64,000 nucleotides of DNA from Cognatundibacterium rugosum (GTDB taxonomy: Bacteria > Pseudomonadota > Gammaproteobacteria > Burkholderiales > Burkholderiaceae_D): positions 62,001 to 126,000 of the forward strand of contig NZ_JACOGG010000002.1 of assembly GCF_014284365.1 (NCBI RefSeq), written 5' to 3'. Shown here piece by piece: positions 29,027-37,108 of this stretch. Every line of letters starts with the position of its first letter. The first letter of the stretch is position 1. Made by a program: the position numbers and the translations under genes. The notes under the pieces were generated by a model. That model ran no database searches. It was given only the letters and a program-made list of their open reading frames with translations, and was not told where the DNA came from.

Positions 29027-29764
29027 ATGAATAATTTGCTTACTTCTCATCACAAGTCTGATAGCGCACTGGTTTTATTCAGTGGTGGTCAGGATTCGAC
29101 CACCTGCCTGGCCTGGGCACTGGCACGTTATGCGCGGGTTGAGACCATAGGCTTTGATTATGGTCAGCGCCATGCGATAGAACTCACGGTCAGACCGCAG
29201 TTATTGTCGCGTATTCGTGATATCCAGCCCGAATGGCGCGAAAGGCTGGGCGAAGACCATATGATAGATCTCGCCCTGATTTCTCAGTTATCCCATACCG
29301 CGATGACAGAAAATATCGCGATAGAAATGCAGGAAAATGGCTTACCAAATACCTTCGTACCCGGCCGCAATCTGATGTTCATGATGGTCGCAGCTACCCT
29401 GGCTTATCGCCGTGGCCTCAATGTACTGGTCGGCGGCATGTGTGAAACGGATTTCTCCGGCTATCCCGATTGCCGTGACGACACCATGAAAGCGCTGCAG
29501 GTCGCACTCAACCTGGGCATGGCAAGCCGCCTGAAACTGGAAACACCGCTGATGTGGATTAATAAGGCAGAAACCTGGTCGCTGGCTGCCCAGCTGGGTG
29601 GACAGCCGCTGGTCGATCTGATACGGCAGGATACCCACACCTGCTACCTGGGCGAACGTGGCGCACTGCATGACTGGGGTTATGGCTGCGGCACCTGCCC
29701 GGCCTGTGAATTGCGCGCACGCGGCTATCAGCAATACCGTGCCGCCTTGTCTGACAGTCTGTAA
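29027..29764 (+). CDS. queC: 7-cyano-7-deazaguanine synthase
   Basis: 245-residue enzyme that converts 7-carboxy-7-deazaguanine and ammonia to preQ0 with ATP, in queuosine biosynthesis. The PP-loop SGGQDS is at residues 19-24, and the C-terminal zinc cysteines are seen in CYLGERG and [28 protein letters not shown] and [17 protein letters not shown] are family signatures. The N-terminus is a few residues longer than in E. coli. It appears to be transcribed alone; I looked for a preQ1 riboswitch upstream and found none. Confidence 0.95.
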   Translation: MNNLLTSHHKSDSALVLFSGGQDSTTCLAWALARYARVETIGFDYGQRHAIELTVRPQLLSRIRDIQPEWRERLGEDHMIDLALISQLSHTAMTENIAIEMQENGLPNTFVPGRNLMFMMVAATLAYRRGLNVLVGGMCETDFSGYPDCRDDTMKALQVALNLGMASRLKLETPLMWINKAETWSLAAQLGGQPLVDLIRQDTHTCYLGERGALHDWGYGCGTCPACELRARGYQQYRAALSDSL

Positions 29765-29881
29765 GCCTGGTGTTAGGCTGAGCCGCTACACTAGTCCTGC
29801 GACGTATCTGCGTCAGCCTGCCGGGCGCATCCTTAGCGAACTTGCAGACTCCGGTTTTTATCACTTTACTCACGGATTACC

Positions 29882-30625
29882 ATGCTGCTTGCCTTAATGA
29901 CAGATCTCCATGCCAACCGCGAAGCGCTGGAAGCCTGCCTCGCGCATGCGCAACAGCAAGGCGTATCCCAGTATGCGTTTCTGGGCGATCTGGTCGGCTA
30001 TGGTGCAGACCCGGGCTGGGTGGTGCAAACTGTGATGGACTATGCCCGGCGTGGCGCATGGGTAGTCATGGGCAACCATGACGCGGGCCTGTTTCAGGAA
30101 GAGCGGCAAGGCATGAATCTTGTCGCACGCCAGGTGGTTGAATGGACCCGTGCGCAGCTGAGCCAGTCGCAACTCGATTTCCTGCGTGCCCTGCCTTACC
30201 GGCTGGAGCTGGACGAACTGCTGCTGGTGCATGCAAATGCCTGGGCACCCGATAGATGGGAATACATAGACGGTGTGATGGAAGCGATGCGCAGTATGCA
30301 TGCGTGCAAAGCCCAGATTACCTTCTGCGGTCATGTGCATGCGCCTACCCTGTACCACATGACCATGACCGGCAAGACTGGCGAATTTCTGCCGACGCCG
30401 GAAAACAGCATCCCCTTGTCGCGCCAGCGGCGCTGGCTGGCCATCCCAGGCTCAGTCGGGCAGCCACGCGATGGCAATCCGGCTGCCTGCTATGCCAGCT
30501 TTGATACCGAAACTCAGGAACTGACTTTTTTCCGGGTGCCCTATGACCACGACGGTGCAGCACGCAAAGTGCTGGCCGCCGGCTTACCGGCCGCACTGGC
30601 AAACCGTTTACTGACAGGGAATTAG
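29882..30625 (+). CDS. Metallophosphoesterase family protein
   Basis: 247-residue calcineurin-like phosphoesterase. The metal-binding motifs are D-x-H (TDLHAN, 8-10), GDLVGYG, GNHDA and GHVHAP. It belongs to the YfcE/prpE-like branch that cleaves phosphodiesters, dinucleotide polyphosphates or phosphoproteins. No signal peptide. Its stop lies two bases before the start of a Ser/Thr kinase gene, so the two form an operon and it may serve as the phosphatase that opposes the kinase; that pairing is inference. Confidence 0.88.
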   Translation: MLLALMTDLHANREALEACLAHAQQQGVSQYAFLGDLVGYGADPGWVVQTVMDYARRGAWVVMGNHDAGLFQEERQGMNLVARQVVEWTRAQLSQSQLDFLRALPYRLELDELLLVHANAWAPDRWEYIDGVMEAMRSMHACKAQITFCGHVHAPTLYHMTMTGKTGEFLPTPENSIPLSRQRRWLAIPGSVGQPRDGNPAACYASFDTETQELTFFRVPYDHDGAARKVLAAGLPAALANRLLTGN

Positions 30626-30627
30626 GG

Positions 30628-32055
30628 ATGAACGCACGCAGCCTGCAGGCAGGGATGGAATTCGACGGCTACCGGCTGGAAGAAAAACTCCATACCGGTG
30701 GCATGGCAGCGTTATGGCGCGTTACCGATCTGCGCGCACGCCATCTCGGCAAACCCGGGCTGGAACAGGCTGTGCCACCGCTGATCATGAAGGTGCCGCT
30801 ACTGTATTCCAGCGATGATCCAACCGCGATTGTGGCGTTTGAGGTTGAGCAAATGATTATGCCCAAACTCAAAGGGCCGCATGTGCCGCGCTATTTCGGT
30901 TCCGGTGACTTTGATGCCCAGCCGTATATTGTGATGGAACAGATCGCCGGGGAATCGCTGCGCAGCCGCTTTGAACAGGCACCGTTACCGATAGACGAAG
31001 TAGTCAGCACCGGCATACAGATTGCCTATGCGCTGCATGATCTGCATCGTCAACATGTGATCCACCTCGATATCAAGCCCAGCAATATCATGTTCCGTAA
31101 CGGCCTGGCGGTACTGATCGATTTTGGTTTATCGCGTCACGACCGTCTGCCTGATTTGCTCGATGAAGAATTCCGTCTGCCGATGGGAACCGGGCCGTAT
31201 ATCTCGCCCGAACAAGTGCTGGGGGTACGCAATGAGCCACGCAGCGACCTGTTTTCACTGGGTGTGCTGTTGTATCACCTGGCGACCGGCGAACGCCCTT
31301 ACGGTCATCCAACGTCGGTGGCTGGTCTCAAGAAACGGCTGTACCGCGACCCCATCCCACCGCGTCAGCATCGCCCGGACCTACCGGCCTGGTTACAGGA
31401 AATCATCCTGCGCTGTCTCGAGGTCCATCCGCAGGACCGCTTTGATACTGCCGCACAGCTGGGCTTCCTGTTACAACATCCCGATCAGCTAACCCTGACT
31501 GCGCGCGCTGGCAAACAACAACAGGATGGCTATCTGGCGATGTTTAAACGACGCCTGAAAGCAGCCGGTTCAGAACCGCTGTTACAGCACACCGTCTCCG
31601 AGCAATTAGCCAAAGCCCCCATCATCGTGGCCGCACTCGATCTGACCCATGGTTCAGAGGCACTGGCTGAACAGCTACGCCAGATCACGCGCCGCATGCT
31701 GCAAACCGAACCTGGTGCACGGCTGGCTTGCCTGACCATACGCAAAACCAGCCGCATCGGTATGGATGACAGCCTGATTCAGCAAGGACAGAATATCCAT
31801 GTCAAACAATTGGTTGATCTGAAACACTGGGCGCGGCCTTTGCAGATGGCGGCCGACAAAATCACTTTTCACGTACTCGAAGCGCCCGACCCGGCGACTG
31901 CCATCATCGACTATGCGCATAACAATGATGTCGACCACATCATCATCGGTTCACGCGGCAGTTCTGCACTACGGCGCTACCTGGGCAGCGTATCGGCACG
32001 GGTAGTGGCAGAAGCGAACTGCACGGTCACGGTAGTGAAGAACAGCGATCAATAA
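30628..32055 (+). CDS. Serine/threonine kinase / universal stress protein fusion
   Basis: 475-residue cytoplasmic fusion. Residues about 12-285 form a Hanks-type kinase: LHTGGMAALW glycine loop, ATP Lys55 in IMKVP, catalytic HLDIKPSN (146-153, with Leu in place of the usual Arg), DFG at 165-167, YISPEQ. Residues about 330-475 form a universal stress domain: IIVAALDLTHGSEALAEQLRQI and the nucleotide-binding GSRGSSALRRYLGSVSARVV, close to the G-x2-G-x9-G-S pattern but one residue shorter. There is no transmembrane segment. Such fusions are known in betaproteobacteria; USP domains bind ATP or AMP, so the protein may link energy state to phosphorylation. Co-transcribed with the phosphoesterase. 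Confidence 0.9.
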   Translation: MNARSLQAGMEFDGYRLEEKLHTGGMAALWRVTDLRARHLGKPGLEQAVPPLIMKVPLLYSSDDPTAIVAFEVEQMIMPKLKGPHVPRYFGSGDFDAQPYIVMEQIAGESLRSRFEQAPLPIDEVVSTGIQIAYALHDLHRQHVIHLDIKPSNIMFRNGLAVLIDFGLSRHDRLPDLLDEEFRLPMGTGPYISPEQVLGVRNEPRSDLFSLGVLLYHLATGERPYGHPTSVAGLKKRLYRDPIPPRQHRPDLPAWLQEIILRCLEVHPQDRFDTAAQLGFLLQHPDQLTLTARAGKQQQDGYLAMFKRRLKAAGSEPLLQHTVSEQLAKAPIIVAALDLTHGSEALAEQLRQITRRMLQTEPGARLACLTIRKTSRIGMDDSLIQQGQNIHVKQLVDLKHWARPLQMAADKITFHVLEAPDPATAIIDYAHNNDVDHIIIGSRGSSALRRYLGSVSARVVAEANCTVTVVKNSDQ

Positions 32056-32135
32056 GGCATTCAGAGCATTTTCGTCTGAAACACCGCATATTTCCTGGGG
32101 TTTGATTCGGGCTGAACCGCTAAAAAGGATGAAAC

Positions 32136-33290
32136 TCAGAACAACTTCTGTCCCTGCTTCCAAACGCCGAGCACGACTGGCATGCCATCGATCAGGCGTA
32201 CCCGCAGGAAATCAGCACGCAAGCCTATAGCGATTTCTCCGCGATCTGTGAGCCCCAGCTTTTGAGCCGGATTGCGGCTAACGGTCGCGATGGCAGCAGG
32301 CAGGTTGTAATCGGCATTTTGTAAATAGAACGCCGCTTGCAGCAAGCTGGCGGGCACATAATCGGAAGAGAAAATATCGAGTAAGCCCAGTCTGGCCAGC
32401 TCCATGGCCGACACATTGCCGGAATGCGAGCCGCCACGCACGCAATTCGGCCCACCCATGACAATCGCCAAACCATGGGCACGGGCTGCCTGCGCGGCTT
32501 CCAACGCAGTTGGAAATTCCGAAATCGTGACGCCATCGGCCACACCTTCCAGCACATGGGCCAGCGTCGTATCATCGTGAGATGCGAGCGGAATGCGGGA
32601 CGCCGACTGGCGACATAACTGCACGATCTGCTGCCGGTTTTCTGCCACATGACGCTGCTGCCGCTGTAGCGCCAGTGTCAGCATCTGATCGACCTTTTCA
32701 TGGCTCCAGCCGCGCTTACCGGTCACGTGGGTACGGTAATGATCGAGATCCGTCCATTGGCGTTGACCCGGCGTATGATCCATCAACGACACCAGCCGCA
32801 AACGCGGATCATCCAGAAATGGCGTAAACAACTGTAGCAAATCCGGTTCAGCCAGTTCCAGCCTCAGATGCAGCAAGTGGTCTGCACGCAACACCCCGGC
32901 TTGGGCCGCTCTGCTCAGGCCCTGAACACAACTGTGTAAGGTCTGGGTACGCAGGCTGTCAGGCTCGATATCACCGACCGCAATGGCATCGAGTACGGTG
33001 GTAATACCGGCTGCGACGATCTGTGCATCATGCGCAATAATGGCAGGCAATACCGGCCAGTTAACCTTAGGGCGCGGCATCAGGTGTTTTTCCATATTGT
33101 CGGTATGCAGCTCGACCAGCCCCGGCAATAAATAGTCGCCCTGCCAGTCGTCACCACTCAGGCCCGCATTGCCAGCATGGATGTCGGCGAACTTACCCTG
33201 GCTGACTAAGAGACTGCCTGTGATGGCCTGGGTCGCAGTGACCATACGTGCGTTCCGTATCGCAATATCGGGTAGCGAAAAAGTCTGCAT
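32136..33290 (-). CDS. phnM: Alpha-D-ribose 1-methylphosphonate 5-triphosphate diphosphatase
   Basis: 384-residue amidohydrolase-fold enzyme of the C-P lyase pathway, which removes diphosphate from ribose 1-phosphonate 5-triphosphate. The metal site is in YLLPGLVELHTDNMEKH, and ISEFPTALEAAQAARAHGLAIVMGGPNCVRGGSHSGNVSA is characteristic of PhnM. Length matches the family (378 in E. coli). An upstream ATG at 33332 would add 14 residues that lie inside a palindrome; I start at 33290. The C-P lyase core genes (phnG to phnL) are not in this window, so the gene is either detached from them or a remnant. Confidence 0.92.
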   Translation of the reverse strand: MQTFSLPDIAIRNARMVTATQAITGSLLVSQGKFADIHAGNAGLSGDDWQGDYLLPGLVELHTDNMEKHLMPRPKVNWPVLPAIIAHDAQIVAAGITTVLDAIAVGDIEPDSLRTQTLHSCVQGLSRAAQAGVLRADHLLHLRLELAEPDLLQLFTPFLDDPRLRLVSLMDHTPGQRQWTDLDHYRTHVTGKRGWSHEKVDQMLTLALQRQQRHVAENRQQIVQLCRQSASRIPLASHDDTTLAHVLEGVADGVTISEFPTALEAAQAARAHGLAIVMGGPNCVRGGSHSGNVSAMELARLGLLDIFSSDYVPASLLQAAFYLQNADYNLPAAIATVSRNPAQKLGLTDRGEIAIGLRADFLRVRLIDGMPVVLGVWKQGQKLF

Positions 33291-33320
33291 AACACGCCTA
33301 TCTACAAAAAAAATCTCAAA

Positions 33321-33352
33321 AAACATTAACATGTTTTCCTGACGGAAACATG
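33321..33352. promoter_or_regulatory. Mutually exclusive hairpins in the phnM leader
   Basis: AAACAT (33321-33326), ATGTTT (33331-33336) and AAACAT (33346-33351) alternate. The middle copy can pair with either outer copy, giving two exclusive stem-loops or two overlapping operator dyads 30-60 bases before the phnM start. Confidence 0.45.
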
Positions 33353-33375
33353 ACTATGAGTGAATATTGTTTATA

Positions 33376-33401
33376 TTTGCAAATATTGTAATATTTGTAA
33401 A
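33376..33401. promoter_or_regulatory. 26-base palindromic operator candidate
   Basis: TTTGCAAATATT, then GT, then AATATTTGTAAA: 12-base arms with one mismatch. It lies 86-111 bases before phnM and about 325 bases before the binding-protein gene. Size and symmetry fit a dimeric regulator site; the regulator is unknown. Confidence 0.55.
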
Positions 33402-33724
33402 TGTCAGTCTAATAATTTTTAGTAACTGGTATCGTTAGCAGCAAAATTTTTATTGTGCTTTGTGCGTTTTTTTCGTGATTTATTTCCTGTGAGGGCTGAT
33501 AACTTCAGGAAGATGCAGGGCGGGTGATATTTGCGGCATGGATGCACATCTGTCTGCCTGAGTGGCTTGCAAGAACGACTTAAGACTGCTTTAGGTAACT
33601 TATTGTTGATATCGGCTGGATGGGCAAGACCTTCACTGAGCTGTATCAAAATTCCAATATGGAAATTCTATGACACTGCGCATACCTGTTTGTACACCGC
33701 TTAACCTGTTCACAAGGATCTAGT

Positions 33725-34609
33725 ATGCAACGTCCCTTATACATCGCAGTCTTACTCAGCACCCTGCTCGCTGGCGGCTTAGCGCACGCCGCAGATACCG
33801 TCAGTAAAATCCGTAAAACCCAGATCCTGAGCATAGGTGTGCGCGAGACGCCGCCCTTTGCGTTCACTGACAGCAATCAGCAAGCGAATGGCTACGCGAT
33901 AGAGTTGTGCAACAAAGTCGCTGACGCAGTGAAAAAAGAATTAAAACTGCCCAACCTGAAAGTCCAGTATGTGACTGTCGATTCGACCACCCGCTTCAGT
34001 GCGCTGACGGAAGATAAAATCGATCTGGAATGTGGCAGCACCACCAATAATGCCGAGCGCCGCAAAAAATATAGCTTCTCAATTCCGCATTTCTTCTCTT
34101 CAGTCAAAGCACTGGTACGCACCGACAGTGGCATCAAAAACTGGAATCAATTCCGGAACCGGACCATTGTCACCACCAAAAGCACCACCACCGTGCAATT
34201 GCTGGCACAGCATAACGACATCAATTCTCTCAATATCCGTCTGATCGAAGGCAATAGCGATCAGGAATCTTTTCGCATGGTAGAGGAACGTAAAGCCGAT
34301 GCGTTTCCTATGGATGATGTTTTGCTCTATAGCCTGAAAGCAGAAGCGAAAAAACCTGCAGATTTCATGGTGATCGGCGATCCTTTATCGATAGAACCGT
34401 ATTCCATCATGATGCGTAAGGACGATCTGGCCTTTAAAAAAATCGTGGACACAGAAATGCTGCGCATCATCCATGACGGTGAAATTTATAAGATTTACGA
34501 ACGCTGGTTTATGCGCGCGATTCCGCCTAAAGGCGCGAATCTGTCCATGCCGATGAGTTTTTTATTGCGCGATTCATTGCGCTTTCCGAGTGATCAGGTA
34601 GGTGATTAA
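33725..34609 (+). CDS. Periplasmic amino-acid-type substrate-binding protein
   Basis: 294-residue exported binding protein of the GltI/SBP_bac_3 family. The signal peptide ends near AHAAD. The core has ILSIGVRETPPFAFTDSNQQANGYAIELCNKVADAV, IDLECGSTTNNAERRKKYSFSIPHFF (an Arg that normally binds the carboxylate) and MVEERKADAFPMDDVLL. Acidic amino acids are the typical ligand in this subfamily. AAGGA precedes the ATG. No permease genes follow; instead the stop overlaps a phosphonate-associated DUF1045 gene by one base (TAATG). Confidence 0.87.
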   Translation: MQRPLYIAVLLSTLLAGGLAHAADTVSKIRKTQILSIGVRETPPFAFTDSNQQANGYAIELCNKVADAVKKELKLPNLKVQYVTVDSTTRFSALTEDKIDLECGSTTNNAERRKKYSFSIPHFFSSVKALVRTDSGIKNWNQFRNRTIVTTKSTTTVQLLAQHNDINSLNIRLIEGNSDQESFRMVEERKADAFPMDDVLLYSLKAEAKKPADFMVIGDPLSIEPYSIMMRKDDLAFKKIVDTEMLRIIHDGEIYKIYERWFMRAIPPKGANLSMPMSFLLRDSLRFPSDQVGD

Positions 34610-35328
34610 TGGCCCGTTACGCGCTTTACTTTTCCCCCATATCCAACCCGGCCTGGCTGCAAGCCGGTAATCTGTGGCTGGGTCGCGATATCCGCGATAT
34701 GCGGGAAGGGCAGCAACTGCGCGTCACGGACGTTGCTCCCAAGGTCTTGCATACCCTGACGCGCGATGCCAGACGCTATGGTTTTCATGCTACGCTGAAA
34801 GCACCTTTCCGGCTGGCGGAAGGTTATCAGCGTGCCGACCTGGAGCAGGCACTGCAAACCTTCTGCGCCAGCCGCAGCACCATTACGATCCCCGCCCCCC
34901 AGGTCAGCCGCATGGGTCAGTTTCTGGCCCTAAGGCCACAAGGGGATGAAAGCCAGATCAATGCACTGGCCATGCACAGTGTGCGTGAGTTTGATCATTT
35001 GCGCGCACCACTACGACCAGAAGAACTGGCGCGCAGGCAGCAACAGCAATTGAGTGCCCGCCAGTTACGCCTGTTGTCGCACTGGGGTTATCCCTATACT
35101 GAAGAAGAGTTTCGCTTTCATCTGACCCTGACCGATGCGCTCGACAATACCGATTCTGCTAACGCAATTTATCAGGCAGCAGTAAGACATTTCGCGCTGA
35201 CAGAACCACTGCAAATAGAGGGCATCGCGCTCTGCTATGAAAGTGAACCAGGTGCGCCCTTCATCTTGCTACAACAATTTCCATTCGCAGCAGTCCGGGA
35301 AAAATCAGCCGCACTGCTATCGGCGTGA
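34609..35328 (+). CDS. DUF1045 family phosphonate-associated 2H phosphoesterase-like protein
   Basis: 239-residue protein of the DUF1045 family, usually encoded in phosphonate (phn) operons. The 2H phosphoesterase fold is marked by two H-x-T motifs: YGFHATLKAPFRL (about residue 63) and FRFHLTLTDAL (about 170). Members may act on the cyclic ribose phosphate intermediate of the C-P lyase route, although this is not established to my knowledge. It lies near phnM but on the opposite strand, with a binding protein between. Start overlaps the upstream stop by one base. Confidence 0.83.
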   Translation: MARYALYFSPISNPAWLQAGNLWLGRDIRDMREGQQLRVTDVAPKVLHTLTRDARRYGFHATLKAPFRLAEGYQRADLEQALQTFCASRSTITIPAPQVSRMGQFLALRPQGDESQINALAMHSVREFDHLRAPLRPEELARRQQQQLSARQLRLLSHWGYPYTEEEFRFHLTLTDALDNTDSANAIYQAAVRHFALTEPLQIEGIALCYESEPGAPFILLQQFPFAAVREKSAALLSA

Positions 35329-35385
35329 GGCGCACAGGCTGCGGTTACAATAGCCGTTTTTCTGCGTCCTGACCTGGTGTGACTG

Positions 35386-36083
35386 ATGACTACGACCTCC
35401 CTGCCTCTGGTTCTGCTACCCGGTTTCATGTGTGACGCACGTCTATGGCATGCGCTACAGCCAGCGCTCGCCACAATCGGTCCACTCATACTTTGCGAAC
35501 CACTGCAGGGCGACAGCATAGAGGCGATGGCGCTGCATGTGCTGCCGCAATTACCTGAGCAATGTCATCTGATAGCATTTTCTATGGGTGGCTATGTGGC
35601 GCGTCATTTAGCCGCCATCGCGCCGCAGCGGGTGCGTAGCCTGAGTCTGCTCAATACCTCGGCGCGCGCTTCGAGTGCGGAAGAGGTGCAACGCAATCAG
35701 CAGCAAATCCGCATGCTGCAGACTTTCCATATCGTGGGCAAACCCGCACTGCATTGCAACGCGCTGTCCATCCGGCCCATCCTGAGCGCGAAGCTTTACT
35801 GGATTTACTGCAGTCTATGTCACTCGATTTAGGCGTTGAGCGATTCCGTCAGCAACTCAGTGTCATTCGTGCCGACGGCCATGCCGAACTGGCGGCACTG
35901 CGCTGCCCTTTACTACTGCTCGCCAGCCGCGACGATCAAATGCGCACGCTGCAGGAAACACGCAATATGCAAGCCGCAGCACCGCATGCGGTCTGCCATA
36001 TTCTGGATGATTGCGGCCATATGTCAGTACTCGAACAGGCAGAACGCATCAGTCAGTTGTTACTGGATTTTTTAAGCCCCTGA
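35386..36083 (+). pseudogene. Alpha/beta hydrolase interrupted by a frameshift
   Basis: An alpha/beta hydrolase split over two frames. The first part (35386-35730) has LVLLPGFMCDARLWHALQ, the nucleophile elbow AFSMGGYVARHLA and RVRSLSLLNTSARASS. Reading then leaves the family frame around 35731-35733 and ends at 35832. The rest continues in another frame (GQTRTALQRAVHPAHPE onward, to 36083) with the catalytic Asp (ASRDDQMRTL) and His (DDCGHMSVLE). A single-base deletion explains it. Either the gene is recently inactivated or the base call is wrong; all catalytic residues are otherwise intact. A TTACAAT box about 35 bases before the start may be its promoter. Confidence 0.82.
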
Positions 36084-36520
36084 GCCAGCATACTAGCCCA
36101 CACAGAGTGTTAACTGGTCTTATCTTTACCTAGCACAGTTATTATTTCCATCTCCACCTTGCATAGGCTCGCATGCTGTGCCGCTACACTGAGGCACACA
36201 GCAAAGTTTGCCCTTGGTTCCAGATTTTGCCTGATCCGTCCTCTCCCTTATTCAGCAAGTCATCCCTTGTCCATCCAGATAAAATTATATTTTTATCATT
36301 TTTACCACAATCTCACGCACCCCGCTGAATACGCATAAATACGTATTAAATATGGAAATTAATCCAATTTTTCTTTTATACGTCTCATATAAATCAAATT
36401 TTCAAAAGAAAAGTCGAAATATTCTTTTACAAACATAGGAATTATTATCAAAATGGTATTGCCAATCAGTTAGTAATAGCTCAATATTCGTTACATGTCT
36501 TTTATTTAACTAATTCGGGA
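36084..36520. other. A+T-rich gene-free region
   Basis: 437 bases with no credible gene. Bases about 36270-36510 are much richer in A+T than the surroundings and hold a 10-base palindrome AATACGTATT at 36338-36347. I see no terminator, no RNA gene and no insertion-sequence ends. Confidence 0.5.
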
Positions 36521-36532
36521 TTGGAGAGTATT

Positions 36533-37075
36533 GTGAAATACCTTGCTTTTACCCTCACGCTGTTACTGTTGATGTGGGTAGCCAGCCGCCTGTTCCGCAA
36601 ACAAGAGCAGCCTGAGCTTACCAATACGAACTGGCCTTATTACCTGCGACGTCCGGTGGGTGCAGCCGAACAGATATTATTTCACCGCCTGACGACAGCA
36701 TTACCCGAGCATATCGTACTGACCCAGGTACAGATGTCGCGCATACTGGGAGTCAAAAAAGGTGCCAATCTGCTGGAATGGCATCAGCGTATTAACCAGC
36801 TGAGTTTTGACTATGTCATCTGCAAAAAAGATTTTTCAGTGGTGGCGGCAATCGAACTGAACGACGGAAGCGGTCGTACCCCTCATCACGAAACTGACTA
36901 TCAAAAAGCCAAAGCCTGTAAAGATGCAGGCCTGCGACTGATACACTGGCACGTTAAACTATTACCGGATGAGGCTGCTATCCGTGCGGCCTTCTCTGAA
37001 CCCGTAATCACACGTAGCGCGCATCCTGAACAGATAGACCGCGAATTCAAGCAGATCGTGGCCCACTTCCACTAA
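36533..37075 (+). CDS. DUF2726 domain protein, membrane-anchored
   Basis: 180-residue protein with one N-terminal membrane segment (YLAFTLTLLLLMWVASRLF) and a DUF2726 domain: GAAEQILFHRLTTALPEHIVLTQVQMSRILGV, then DYVICKKDFSVVAAIELNDGSGRTPHHETDYQKAKACKDAGLRLIHWHV. The pattern D...AAIELND...QKAKACKDAGLRL resembles PD-(D/E)xK nucleases of the Vsr type, to which DUF2726 is related; nuclease activity is not shown. GTG 36533 is the start because GGAG lies six bases upstream; a TTG at 36521 would overlap that site. Confidence 0.78.
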   Translation: MKYLAFTLTLLLLMWVASRLFRKQEQPELTNTNWPYYLRRPVGAAEQILFHRLTTALPEHIVLTQVQMSRILGVKKGANLLEWHQRINQLSFDYVICKKDFSVVAAIELNDGSGRTPHHETDYQKAKACKDAGLRLIHWHVKLLPDEAAIRAAFSEPVITRSAHPEQIDREFKQIVAHFH

Positions 37076-37108
37076 ACCAGGCACGCCGCTGCGAACACTT
37101 TACACGCC

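Larger units (their letters stand above)
33291..33724. other. Intergenic region with stacked palindromes upstream of phnM
   Basis: 434 bases without a supportable gene, A+T-rich near phnM. It holds alternating AAACAT/ATGTTT repeats at 33321-33351 and a 26-base palindrome at 33376-33401, described separately. The right half has a ribosome site (AAGGA at 33714) for the binding protein that starts at 33725. Confidence 0.6.

Noticed and set aside
33419-33649. A 76-residue minus-strand frame upstream of the binding protein
   Set aside because: No similarity, no ribosome site, basic and Lys-rich by composition only.
35340-35360. Possible terminator after the DUF1045 gene
   Set aside because: Only a four-base stem can form before the T-run; too weak.
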